Assembly (NCBI GenBank): GCA_050305935.1
Contig: JBNLGG010000008.1
Span: forward strand, 44,824-108,823
Reading direction: 5' to 3'
Source of the DNA: CAJXNP01 sp050305935
GTDB lineage: Bacteria; Bacteroidota; Bacteroidia; Cytophagales; Cyclobacteriaceae
Length of the DNA stretch: 64,000 nt
The notes below the pieces were generated by a model, which saw nothing but the letters and a program-made list of their open reading frames with translations, did no database searches and had not been told where the DNA came from. Position 1 is the first letter of the stretch. Each line of letters starts with the position of its first letter. A program made the translations under genes and the position numbers. This document shows positions 1 to 7,302 of this stretch, piece by piece.

Positions 1-267
1 TTAGAGAGTCCCGGGGGCGAACGTCTGATCCTTATTACTAAGGAAAATCAAAATGGAGTTTTGAGTAACCTGGAAGGAGAAATCATCGGCCCTACTTTTA
101 ATGCGATTTACAATGTTGGGAGGATCAGTGAACCAGTATTCTTTGCTGAAAAGTATGTGAAGGAAGCTGACTTTTACATAGTCATCTACTACAAAAAGTC
201 CGGCGACATTATTAGAAAACAGGTTTTTACAGACGAAGAATACTGGAATATCTATTGCCAGGAGTAA
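1..267 (+). CDS. C-terminal part of an unknown protein (cut by the window edge)
   Basis: The frame is open from base 1 to a TAA at 265-267 with no convincing start inside it; a TTG at 61 is the only internal candidate, and the reading upstream of it is equally protein-like. The visible 88 residues contain a hydrophobic, tyrosine-rich stretch (YIVIYY) and end in YCQE. I do not recognise a family. The gene most likely begins before the window. It is followed by about 70 bases before the CDGSH reading frame. Confidence 0.6.
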   Translation, partial: LESPGGERLILITKENQNGVLSNLEGEIIGPTFNAIYNVGRISEPVFFAEKYVKEADFYIVIYYKKSGDIIRKQVFTDEEYWNIYCQE

Positions 268-381
268 TAATATTTTAAAGAGGATGTTCATGTAAGCAGG
301 TAATACTTTGTAAATACAATCATTAAAACATTTGCTATGAACATTCCCGAATCTCCTCAAAAAAAACCCTAGGTACTTCAA

Positions 382-573
382 ATGGAAGAAGGCACCGATT
401 TCTGGTGTGCCTGTGGCAGAAGCAAGAATCAGCCTTTTTGTGACAGTTCGCATAAGGGATCGAGCTTTAGTCCGGTTAAAACCATTCTCGAAAAGGATAT
501 GAATGTGGCATGGTGCGGTTGTAAAATGAGTAAAGACTTTCCATTCTGTAACGGTAGCCATAAAAGTTTATAA
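382..573 (+). CDS. CDGSH iron-sulfur domain protein, possibly 5'-disrupted
   Basis: The 63-residue product has two CDGSH-type [2Fe-2S] motifs. The first is CACGRSKNQPFCDSSH and the second CGCKMSKDFPFCNGSH, each giving the three Cys and one His that ligate the cluster. Such small proteins act in iron, redox or electron-transfer roles that are poorly defined in bacteria. The ATG at 382 is used here, but the same frame continues upstream through a TAG at 370-372 to an ATG at 337. That upstream stretch encodes a family-typical lead (MNIPESPQKKP, stop, VLQMEEG), and relatives usually have Tyr where the stop sits. The gene may therefore be a point-mutated longer form, a readthrough case or a sequencing error, or the shortened protein may be functional. 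Confidence 0.75.
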   Translation: MEEGTDFWCACGRSKNQPFCDSSHKGSSFSPVKTILEKDMNVAWCGCKMSKDFPFCNGSHKSL

Positions 574-644
574 GCCATAAAAATTAAATTTTATTTCTAC
601 TGATCTCTTGACTAATTTTGTTGGAACCCTGAAATTCCACCAAA

Positions 645-1514
645 TTGCCAAACCTAAATTCTACAGCGGCATTTTTTAAGAACTTATTAAAGCTTACCCG
701 CTTTCCTAATTTACTTATCATTGGAATAACACAGTATTTTGCTGCTATTTTTCTTATTGGTCACCCTGACAATTATTTTTATTTGCTCACGGACATAAAG
801 ATGTTGGTGCTTACCTCTTCTACCATAATCATTGCAGCAGCGGGATACATAATCAATGATTACTACGATGTCAAAATAGACTATGTGAACAAACCGGAAA
901 AAGTGATAGTAGGGCGACATATCAAACGAAGAATCGTACTTTTTTCCCATTTCGCGCTTAACATGGCTGGCATAACGCTCGGGTTTTGGTTAAGTTGGAA
1001 AATTGCGGCTATCAATTTCGTTGCTGCTTTTCTCCTTTGGGTCTATAGCAATCAATTAAAACGGCTTCCGTTTATCGGAAATTTGCTTATCTCACTTTTG
1101 ACCGGTGCATCCCTGATGGTGCTGGCTGTTTACTTCGAGCGAAATTTTTATTTGATACTGAATTATGCGGTTTTTGCATTTTCAATCACTATCATACGAG
1201 AAATAATCAAGGACATGGAGGATATGACAGGCGATGAGTTATATGGTAGTAAGACCCTTCCTATTATCTGGGGCGTTGCCCGAACCAAAGTTTTTTTGTT
1301 CATTTTAATTTTCTTTTTCATCATACTGCTGTTCTACCTTTCACATATTTTGGGGAACACCATACTCAACACTTTTTTTGTGATTCTTTTAATACCCATT
1401 TCGTATTTCAATTTTCTCCTGTATAAGGCTGATACAAAAAAGAAATTTAACGAGTTGAGTAATTATTGTAAACTCTTTATGTTGGCGGGCATATTCAGTA
1501 TGACGTTCTTTTAA
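645..1514 (+). CDS. UbiA-family prenyltransferase
   Basis: This integral membrane enzyme transfers a polyprenyl group to an acceptor; the closest named group is the geranylgeranylglycerol-phosphate geranylgeranyltransferase-like branch. Both diagnostic Asp motifs are present: NDYYDVKIDYVNKP after the second membrane segment and DMEDMTGDELYGSKTLP later. They bind the prenyl diphosphate through magnesium. About eight hydrophobic segments span the 289 residues. An in-frame TGA at 630 leaves the TTG at 645 as the only start that preserves the N-terminal RFPNLL segment typical of the family, so a TTG start is inferred. It lies 9 bases upstream of purN and is probably co-transcribed with it. The exact acceptor cannot be read from the sequence. 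Confidence 0.85.
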   Translation: MPNLNSTAAFFKNLLKLTRFPNLLIIGITQYFAAIFLIGHPDNYFYLLTDIKMLVLTSSTIIIAAAGYIINDYYDVKIDYVNKPEKVIVGRHIKRRIVLFSHFALNMAGITLGFWLSWKIAAINFVAAFLLWVYSNQLKRLPFIGNLLISLLTGASLMVLAVYFERNFYLILNYAVFAFSITIIREIIKDMEDMTGDELYGSKTLPIIWGVARTKVFLFILIFFFIILLFYLSHILGNTILNTFFVILLIPISYFNFLLYKADTKKKFNELSNYCKLFMLAGIFSMTFF

Positions 1515-1523
1515 TAACTCCTC

Positions 1524-2090
1524 ATGAAAAACATAGTCATTTTTGCATCAGGCTCCGGAACCAATGCCGAGGCGATCATCAAACATTTTCAACATAGTTC
1601 TAAAGCGAAGGTAGCCTTGGTCATTAGTAATAATGCTTCGGCCTTTGTATTGGAGCGGGCTGGAAAATACAAAGTGGAAACACTGGTGTTTAACCGACAA
1701 AAGTTAAACGAAACCGAAGAAGTCGACCGGGCGCTACGGGATCGGAATATTGATTTTATAGTCCTTGCCGGTTTTATGTTGCTTTTTCCAAAACGATTGA
1801 TAAAAAAATTTCCAAATAAAATACTGAACATACATCCGGCATTGCTTCCAAAATATGGTGGCAAGGGCATGTATGGAATGTACGTGCACGAAGCGGTAGT
1901 TTTGAACCGGGAAAAGGAAAGTGGAATTACGATTCACCTGGTCAACGAATACTACGACCAGGGTGAGATTATTTTCCAAGCCAGCTGTCCGGTTAGTCCG
2001 GAGGATTCTCCTGAAGACGTGGCTTCAAAAATACATATATTGGAGCATGAGCACTACCCAAAGGTAATCGAGGAGCAGTTGATGAAATAA
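1524..2090 (+). CDS. purN: Phosphoribosylglycinamide formyltransferase
   Basis: PurN transfers a formyl group from 10-formyltetrahydrofolate to glycinamide ribonucleotide in purine biosynthesis, in the cytoplasm. The 188-residue protein has the N-terminal nucleotide-binding loop ASGSGTNAEAI and the catalytic Asn/His region NIHPALLPKYGGKG. The Asp-containing GITIHLVNEYYDQGEII segment completes the catalytic Asn-His-Asp set. Length is normal for the family. It starts at an ATG 9 bases after the UbiA gene and is followed directly by a terminator-like inverted repeat. Confidence 0.95.
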   Translation: MKNIVIFASGSGTNAEAIIKHFQHSSKAKVALVISNNASAFVLERAGKYKVETLVFNRQKLNETEEVDRALRDRNIDFIVLAGFMLLFPKRLIKKFPNKILNIHPALLPKYGGKGMYGMYVHEAVVLNREKESGITIHLVNEYYDQGEIIFQASCPVSPEDSPEDVASKIHILEHEHYPKVIEEQLMK

Positions 2091-2144
2091 AAAAAGGGAG
2101 AGGCTGATTTTAGGGTTAGTAAAGTCAATCCAATCTCCCTTTTT
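2091..2144 (+). terminator. Terminator-like inverted repeat after purN
   Basis: AAAAAGGGAGA at 2091-2101 is complementary to TCTCCCTTTTT at 2134-2144, an 11-bp stem directly after the purN stop codon. The 32-base loop is long, but partial pairing (GATT with AATC) could shorten it. The 3' arm ends in five T residues, which suits intrinsic termination. Confidence 0.6.
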
Positions 2145-2418
2145 AGCTAAAAAACATATTGCGACTATGATTATAGCAACAGCTATAATTTCTTATAAAC
2201 CAATTAAGCCCTATCCATTCATTGCTTCAATGGTTTTGTGCAAGTCAACATACATTGAAAAAAATTTCTCGTCCTCATTACTTTGCCTCATTCAAGGCAA
2301 AAAATTCATTGCTTTAGAAATTTAGGCAAACATATAGTTTTTTTCCGTGTGATCTTCAATATTTCCCCAATTTTTGCTCACTTTTTTGAGGATTAACGTT
2401 CAAATTAAGCAAATCAGA
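2145..2418. other. Intergenic, AT-rich, no gene seen
   Basis: Together with the terminator this leaves about 330 bases between purN and the next small gene. I see no open frame with coding character, no tRNA-like fold and no strong repeat. Confidence 0.6.
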
Positions 2419-2601
2419 TCAGCTATTTCTGATCGAGTTTAAAAAGTCTTCGATTAATCTCGTATTGGCGCTGATATTAAAATTATCCCTTCTTTTGTTC
2501 CCTTTTACCTTTTTTACAGTCTCCACAGAGCAGCCAGAAACATAGGCCACCATTTTGTCGGGTATTTTAATTATCTTATCAATGTTTACTTTTTTATCCA
2601 T
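2419..2601 (-). CDS. Small putative DNA-binding protein
   Basis: The 60-residue product is highly basic. It contains IPDKMVAYVSGCSVETVKKVKGNKR, which has the spacing of a helix-turn-helix: a first helix, a short turn after GCS, and a recognition helix ETVKKVKG. Similar very small proteins with a core like this are common in Bacteroidota and are usually unannotated. It is divergent from the Xre-family gene starting at 2730, with 128 bases between them, so the two may share a regulatory region. No partner domain is present. Confidence 0.6.
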   Translation of the reverse strand: MDKKVNIDKIIKIPDKMVAYVSGCSVETVKKVKGNKRRDNFNISANTRLIEDFLNSIRNS

Positions 2602-2729
2602 TAGTTCGACTTAATTTCTCTCCGTAAATGTATTTTGCAACTAAATTAAGTTTTTTTCCGAATTATAGAAATATTACGGGAGGGGAAATTGGTTATTACT
2701 AAGTATATATTTTATCAAACTGCTATTTG

Positions 2730-3227
2730 ATGGATCAAACTCCCAACGATAGGTTGCGACATTTTAGAATTGAAGAGTTGAACTTGAGCCAAAAAGACAT
2801 GGCTCAAACGCTCGGCATGCAGCAAGGTTCTTACTCGGATATCGAAAGAGGCAGGGTAGGAGTAAGCGGTATTTTAACCAAGCTTATAAAAAGCTTTAAT
2901 ATCAATCCGATATGGCTTGTGGAGGGTTTTGGGAAAAAAAAATTGGAGGACATAAGCTACCTGTATGATGAGTCCACCTTAACGGTCGTCAGCGAGGATA
3001 AAGAAAAATATGCCGCGCAAGACGATGCCTTTCAATTGATGGATGAACTGGAAAAAAAATGTCAATCAGAAGAGTCTAAACAACTCGTTTCCCACCTGAA
3101 GTCGGTGGTCGGGAAGCTTATCGTTGACAACAATGAAAAGCTTAACGAAATCAATGAGCTGAAGGGAACGATTATTGACCTCTATCGGAAGAGGGAAAAC
3201 CTGAAAAATATTATTAAAAAGTTCTGA
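2730..3227 (+). CDS. Xre-family helix-turn-helix regulator
   Basis: An N-terminal HTH of about 60 residues (LSQKDMAQTLGMQQGSYSDIERG) is followed by the INPIWLVEGFG segment typical of Bacteroidota Xre proteins. The C-terminal 80 residues are charged and predicted coiled coil (KLNEINELKGTIIDLYRKREN), which would support dimerisation. The ATG at 2730 is preferred over the TTG three bases upstream. Targets are unknown. The neighbouring divergent small HTH gene and the downstream TPR/lipoprotein units are possible targets, but nothing in the sequence proves it. Confidence 0.85.
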   Translation: MDQTPNDRLRHFRIEELNLSQKDMAQTLGMQQGSYSDIERGRVGVSGILTKLIKSFNINPIWLVEGFGKKKLEDISYLYDESTLTVVSEDKEKYAAQDDAFQLMDELEKKCQSEESKQLVSHLKSVVGKLIVDNNEKLNEINELKGTIIDLYRKRENLKNIIKKF

Positions 3228-3234
3228 TATAAGA

Positions 3235-4509
3235 TTAGTCAGTGGCAAGCCAGTTTTTTACCTGTTTTATTCCTTTGTAGAATTTGACTGCCTTATATGC
3301 GACGAATGCAAAAACAATTGTTAAAATGGACATTGAAATTTTAAACCATGAATTTTCTCTTTCCATTGACGCGAGCTGTAGTTCCTTTGCTTGCTTTTCA
3401 AGAATCCACTCTACTTCTTTCATACGGTACTTTGCATTTTGCTCTGTTAGTTTTTCTTTAGCTCCTTGCAGACTTTCGACTTGCTGAAGATATAGATCGT
3501 TAAATGAGAATGCTTTTTGAAAATCCCCCAATCCCTCATATGCTTCAGAAATATTTTTTGATGACCTCATAAATTCATAGTCAAAAGAACCTTGATGCGA
3601 AAACTCCATGCTCTTTTTATAAAATTCGATCGCCCTATACCAATCTTTTTCCTTTAAATAGACATCTCCCAAATTGTTATTTAACCACTTTAACCTTTCT
3701 GTGTCATTTAGTTTCTGGCTAATTAATAGGGCCTGATTATAGAAATATTTCGCTGAATCAAACTGGTCTTGTTCTAGATAGGTCCCCCCCAGATTACTTA
3801 CGTACCAGGATCTTTTTTCGTCATAAACACTATTATCATTACTAATTCTAAGGGCTTGGAGAAAATACTTTTGCGCTTCGCGAAACTTTTGCTGTCTCTT
3901 TCTAAGAATTCCAAAGAGGTTATAGGTTTCAGCTAAGCTTCCCTGGTCACCTAACTCCTCATACAATTGCAAGGCTATATTTAAGTGGTCTTCTGCCTGA
4001 TTATAATCATCCAACTTATAATAGGTCAGGCCAATATTGTAATTTAAAACGGCAATATGGGATGCGGAATTGATTTGATTGGCAATATCTAGTGCTTTAT
4101 TGAAAAAGTTAATGGCCTCGTCAAACCCGTAAGTTAAATCATATATGGATCCAATACTTTGAAATAATTTGAGTTCACGTTCTTTGTACACTTTCGAAGT
4201 GAGATCATTTTTCTGGATATAATTAATTCCCTGAAAAAATTTCAAGGAGGCATTATCAAATTGATTCAACTTGAAATAGGCATGCCCGCTTGCATAGTAG
4301 GATTTCACGATGCCAAGTTTGTAGTTTTTGTCTCTAGAGTGATCAAACAACTGTTGAGAATAATATAGGGAAGAATCAATGTCTTTTTCCAGGTAATCCC
4401 AGGCCCGATCATATAGTTGTTCAATTTCTCTTTGTTGAATATCCTGGGATTTCAATCCACCGTTCACAAACAACACAAAAAGTAATACGATTTTTAAACT
4501 CCTAGCCAT
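3235..4509 (-). CDS. Periplasmic TPR protein with C-terminal membrane anchor (copy A)
   Basis: The product has 424 residues: an N-terminal signal sequence (MARSLKIVLLFVLFVNG), then about nine tetratricopeptide repeats from roughly residue 25 to 340. A coiled segment follows, then a single membrane helix (FKISMSILTIVFAFVAYKA) and a 14-residue tail ending KQVKNWLATD. The architecture resembles the sensor half of Bacteroidota TPR histidine kinases or LuxR-type TPR regulators, but the output domain is missing. It is paralogous along its whole length to the protein at 4983-6257, which also has 424 residues. The ATG at 4509 is chosen; the longer form would need a GTG. A small lipoprotein gene lies 77 bases upstream on the same strand. 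Confidence 0.85.
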   Translation of the reverse strand: MARSLKIVLLFVLFVNGGLKSQDIQQREIEQLYDRAWDYLEKDIDSSLYYSQQLFDHSRDKNYKLGIVKSYYASGHAYFKLNQFDNASLKFFQGINYIQKNDLTSKVYKERELKLFQSIGSIYDLTYGFDEAINFFNKALDIANQINSASHIAVLNYNIGLTYYKLDDYNQAEDHLNIALQLYEELGDQGSLAETYNLFGILRKRQQKFREAQKYFLQALRISNDNSVYDEKRSWYVSNLGGTYLEQDQFDSAKYFYNQALLISQKLNDTERLKWLNNNLGDVYLKEKDWYRAIEFYKKSMEFSHQGSFDYEFMRSSKNISEAYEGLGDFQKAFSFNDLYLQQVESLQGAKEKLTEQNAKYRMKEVEWILEKQAKELQLASMERENSWFKISMSILTIVFAFVAYKAVKFYKGIKQVKNWLATD

Positions 4510-4536
4510 GTACACTAAATTAATTATATATTAAAT

Positions 4537-4565
4537 ATAGCAGGAAAATAACATTTTCCTGCTAT
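4537..4565 (-). promoter_or_regulatory. Strong hairpin between lipoprotein and TPR genes (copy A)
   Basis: ATAGCAGGAAAA (4537-4548) and TTTTCCTGCTAT (4554-4565) form a perfect 12-bp stem with a 5-base loop. It lies in the gap between the small lipoprotein and TPR genes. The equivalent position in copy B holds a 12-bp stem with the same outer bases but compensatory changes in the inner bases, which supports selection for RNA structure. AU-rich sequence without a pure U run follows on the transcribed strand, so it may be an attenuator, processing or stability element. Confidence 0.7.
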
Positions 4566-4586
4566 AATGACTAGAATAGTTGACTA

Positions 4587-4757
4587 CTATTTGTCTCCCG
4601 GTTTGGTGTTGGTGCCTCCATCAGTCAATTTCACCTCAAATTTTTCTGTGTTTTTGTTCAGATCTTGTGGTGTAACATCCTCATCATTAAGGATTGAACA
4701 AGAAGTGATAAATCCAATGGCAAATACACCAACTAAACAGGTTAATAAACTTTTCAT
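4587..4757 (-). CDS. Small secreted lipoprotein (copy A)
   Basis: The ATG at 4757 opens a 56-residue frame: MKSLLTCLVGVFAIGFITSC, then SILNDEDVTP, then a charged tail ending KPGDK. The hydrophobic lead ending in ITSC-S is a lipoprotein signal with the lipidated Cys at residue 20, leaving a mature peptide of only 37 residues. It is paralogous to the peptide at 6342-6521: the signal and the DEDV and KFEV segments are kept while the tails differ. It sits directly upstream of a TPR gene on the same strand. Function is unknown. Confidence 0.75.
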   Translation of the reverse strand: MKSLLTCLVGVFAIGFITSCSILNDEDVTPQDLNKNTEKFEVKLTDGGTNTKPGDK

Positions 4758-4982
4758 AACTTTAAATTTTGGTTAAACATAGCCTAAGTTATGAAATAAT
4801 GTACCCTCTTAGCGGTACCTATTAGTTGGTTTGGTATAAAAACCTTAATGATATAACACCTTCTTGGTTTAATCCAATTTTAGGGACAGAAAAACCAGCT
4901 TGGAGGCTATCTTTGGTCGTAATTATTGTTTCTGGTTGCTTAACCCCTTCATCCTAAGTATGGGAGTTGTTTTTGTTCTGGC

Positions 4983-6257
4983 TCATTCGGTGGCAAGCCA
5001 GTTTTTTACCTGTCGTATTCCTTTGTAGTATTTGACAGCCTGGTAGGAAGCCACGCTGATTAATGCAAGCAATAAGATCGATGAAAGCTTTAGGAATAGA
5101 ATAATATTTTTTGATAGCGCGATTTGCCTTTCCTGAGCTCTTTTCTCCATTTGCCATTCCATTTCCTTCATCCTATAGATTGAATTCTGTTCTAGCAACT
5201 TGCTTCTTGTCTTTTCTAAAAGTTCAGCGTGGGAAAGATACAACTCATTAAATTTAAGGGCGTTCTGATAATCACCAATGTTTTGATAAGCAGAAGCTAA
5301 ATTCTTGCAGGCCCTTTGATATTCTTCGTCAAGATTAGTATCGGTTATTGAATTGAATGTTGAAGCGTAATAATCAATTGCTTTTGAATAATTTCCCAGT
5401 TTTAGATATGCGTCTCCGAGATTATTTTGAATCCAGTTAATCTTTTCCTGATCGCTTTTCTTTTCACTAATATCCAATGCAGATTGATAATAGTAAATAG
5501 CAGAATCCAGGGCGCCTTGATCAAAAAAATTGTCGCCGATATTGCTTATATAGTATGCAAGGTTGTCGCCACTTTGGTTGGATTCAATTGCCAGGCTATA
5601 GTATTCATTAGAGTTCATAAAGTCTCTTAAGTAACTATATGCATTACCAAGGCTATTGTAAATCTTGGAAAGCTGCGATTTGTTAGTAGAGGAAAGATAT
5701 TGTTTTGCAGTTAAGTAATATTCAATTGCCTCCGGGTAATTTTCTGATTTTTCCCTGATTACTCCCAAATTGTAATTTAATGACGATATCTCAGACGAGT
5801 CATTTAATTGATAGGAGATGTCCAGAGCTTTTAAATAGTAATCCTGGGAGGTTTCATATCCATAGGTCTTAAAGTAAGCTAAACCTATGTTTTTGTAAAT
5901 TTTGATTTTCCTTTTGTTAAAATTATTGGATTCATTTTTTTCAATGACTTCCAGTGCTGCAAAGGAACTTTTTACGCTTTCGTCAAAAATCTGCAATTCA
6001 TTAAATGCCATACCTCTTTGATAATAGGCGTAATACAAACCTTCCGTATAATCCATTTCCTTGGCTAGCTTCAATTGATTATCGGTGAGCTGTACGACTA
6101 GTTCCGGACTCTGATATAATAAGTCCCAACCTACAATATTTAAGGAATCTACTTTCGCTTTCTGTTCTTTAAAACCACCTGCGTTGGCTGTATAACCATA
6201 AAAAGCCGATAAAAGAAAAGATAAAAATAAAACCCTAATTCCCATAGAACGTCGCAT
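4983..6257 (-). CDS. Periplasmic TPR protein with C-terminal membrane anchor (copy B)
   Basis: The 424-residue product has an N-terminal signal (MGIRVLFLSFLLSAFYGYTANA after a short basic lead) and about nine TPR units with clear YYLKALDIS / YYQSALDISEK signatures. A membrane helix near residue 390 (ILFLKLSSILLLALISVASYQA) is followed by a short cytoplasmic tail, KQVKNWLATE-like as in copy A. No kinase, HTH or enzymatic domain follows. It is likely anchored with the TPR superhelix in the periplasm, where it could bind a peptide or protein. The companion small lipoprotein is encoded 84 bases upstream, separated by structured RNA. Confidence 0.85.
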   Translation of the reverse strand: MRRSMGIRVLFLSFLLSAFYGYTANAGGFKEQKAKVDSLNIVGWDLLYQSPELVVQLTDNQLKLAKEMDYTEGLYYAYYQRGMAFNELQIFDESVKSSFAALEVIEKNESNNFNKRKIKIYKNIGLAYFKTYGYETSQDYYLKALDISYQLNDSSEISSLNYNLGVIREKSENYPEAIEYYLTAKQYLSSTNKSQLSKIYNSLGNAYSYLRDFMNSNEYYSLAIESNQSGDNLAYYISNIGDNFFDQGALDSAIYYYQSALDISEKKSDQEKINWIQNNLGDAYLKLGNYSKAIDYYASTFNSITDTNLDEEYQRACKNLASAYQNIGDYQNALKFNELYLSHAELLEKTRSKLLEQNSIYRMKEMEWQMEKRAQERQIALSKNIILFLKLSSILLLALISVASYQAVKYYKGIRQVKNWLATE

Positions 6258-6290
6258 ATGATTCGTCTCTTACAATATGTAAATATAAAT

Positions 6291-6336
6291 ATAGCAGAAT
6301 TATAACTCTAATTCTGCTATATAACCAGAATTAGAG
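6291..6336 (-). promoter_or_regulatory. Mutually exclusive hairpins between lipoprotein and TPR genes (copy B)
   Basis: ATAGCAGAATTA (6291-6302) pairs with TAATTCTGCTAT (6309-6320) as a 12-bp stem. The middle strand CTCTAATTCTG (6306-6316) can alternatively pair with CAGAATTAGAG (6326-6336) over 11 bp. The two helices cannot form together. In transcription order, the segment that begins the alternative helix lies only 5 bases after the lipoprotein stop codon, so a terminating ribosome would cover it. This is the geometry of a translation-coupled attenuator; the function is inferred. Confidence 0.6.
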
Positions 6337-6341
6337 ATCTA

Positions 6342-6521
6342 TTAATCCCTTCCAGGGTCACCTGGGTCTGGTTCTGATCCGCCTTTTGTCAGCTCTACTT
6401 CAAATTTTTCACTGCTTATTTTTGACTGAACTGGCTTAACATCCTCATCACTAAGGGTTGAACAAGAAGTAATTAGTCCAATAGCAAATACGCCAACTAA
6501 ACAGGTTAATAATCTTTTCAT
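6342..6521 (-). CDS. Small secreted lipoprotein (copy B)
   Basis: The 59-residue product has the signal MKRLLTCLVGVFAIGLITSC followed by STLSDEDVKP, with the predicted lipidated Cys at residue 20. The tail is charged and ends EPDPGDPGRD. The start at 6521 is chosen over an ATG eight codons upstream because it matches copy A exactly and because the conserved leader runs right up to it. It differs from copy A mostly in the mature tail. Confidence 0.75.
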   Translation of the reverse strand: MKRLLTCLVGVFAIGLITSCSTLSDEDVKPVQSKISSEKFEVELTKGGSEPDPGDPGRD

Positions 6522-6654
6522 AACTTTAAATTTTTGGTTAAACATATCCTAAGTTATGAAATAATGTACCTGCTTAGCGGTACCGATTAACTGTGTTTAT
6601 TTAAAAATTTTAATGTTATAACTACTTCTTGAATTAGTCCAATTTAATTGGCAT

Positions 6655-6682
6655 AAAAAAAGCCAGCTAGCTGGCTTTTTTT
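6655..6682 (-). terminator. Intrinsic terminator after nfu
   Basis: A perfect palindrome AGCCAGCTAGCTGGCT (6661-6676) is flanked by six A on one side and six T on the other. It lies 25 bases past the nfu stop codon in its direction of transcription. The symmetry means it could terminate on either strand. Confidence 0.9.
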
Positions 6683-6706
6683 GATAGTTTCTCTATTTTA
6701 TGGCTG

Positions 6707-7294
6707 CTAAACTCCCTCAGCCTCAACCGCCTGAACTTCCGGAACCATACTTTTCAATAAATTTTCGATACCGGCCTTCAGCGTAAGTGTAGAGCTTGGA
6801 CACCCACTACAGGCCCCTTGTAAAAGTACCTTGACTACACCCTCATTAAATGAATGGTATTGAATGGCGCCACCGTCCATTTCCACAGCAGGTTTTATAT
6901 ACTCTTCCAATACACTGATGATTCGTTCGTCAATGGAGGCATTATTATTCCCCGGCTCAATTGCCGTTTCTTTTTTTGTATTCTCCGTTTTAAGCTCTTC
7001 AATTAAAATGGGCTTTCCGGACTCAATATATTCCTGTATAAATTCTTTGATTTCCAGCTTGACATCCTCCCAATTGATGCTGTCTACCTTTGTCACTGTG
7101 ATGAAATTATTCATATAAAAAACGCGCTGAACAAAGGGAAAATTAAATAAAGTCTGCGCCAGGGGGGCATTTTTTGTACTTTCTATATCAGGAAAATCAT
7201 AACTATCGCCTTCTCCGACGAGCATTCGGTTAGCCACAAACTTTAAGGAATTGGGGTTGGGGTTTGACTCAATATAAATGTTTAATGCTGACAT
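6707..7294 (-). CDS. Nfu/NifU-like iron-sulfur cluster carrier
   Basis: The 195-residue protein has an N-terminal Nfu domain (NPNSLKFVANRML...) and a C-terminal NifU-like domain carrying the cluster-binding motif GACSGCPSSTLTLKAGIE. The CxxC at this site holds a transient [4Fe-4S] cluster delivered to client apoproteins in the cytoplasm. Length and domain order are standard. It is the last gene of the minus-strand run batD-aroC-symporter-nfu, 8 bases after the symporter, and is followed by a perfect terminator. Confidence 0.9.
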   Translation of the reverse strand: MSALNIYIESNPNPNSLKFVANRMLVGEGDSYDFPDIESTKNAPLAQTLFNFPFVQRVFYMNNFITVTKVDSINWEDVKLEIKEFIQEYIESGKPILIEELKTENTKKETAIEPGNNNASIDERIISVLEEYIKPAVEMDGGAIQYHSFNEGVVKVLLQGACSGCPSSTLTLKAGIENLLKSMVPEVQAVEAEGV

Positions 7295-7302
7295 CTTTCG
7301 TA

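Larger units (their letters stand above)
3235..4819 (-). repeat. Tandem gene duplication, unit A
   Basis: The unit comprises a conserved 62-base leader (4758-4819, with a GTACC...GGTAC inverted repeat), the small lipoprotein, an intergenic 12-bp hairpin and the TPR gene. It is repeated in the same order and orientation at 4983-6584. The leader and the last ~45 coding bases of the TPR genes are nearly identical between copies, while the TPR bodies have diverged considerably. Confidence 0.8.
4983..6584 (-). repeat. Tandem gene duplication, unit B
   Basis: This is the second copy of the leader, lipoprotein, hairpin and TPR unit. Its leader (6522-6584) differs from unit A by few bases, including one extra T in a poly-T run. 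It also carries an additional alternative hairpin between the two genes that unit A lacks. Confidence 0.8.

Noticed and set aside
370..372. Pyrrolysine or other recoded TAG in the CDGSH gene
   Set aside because: Nothing supports recoding: no pyl genes or downstream element are visible, other genes in the window use TAG as a normal stop, and a point change or read error is simpler.
1..561. 186-codon antisense open frame
   Set aside because: It runs opposite to the CDGSH gene and the partial first gene, both of which have better coding evidence.
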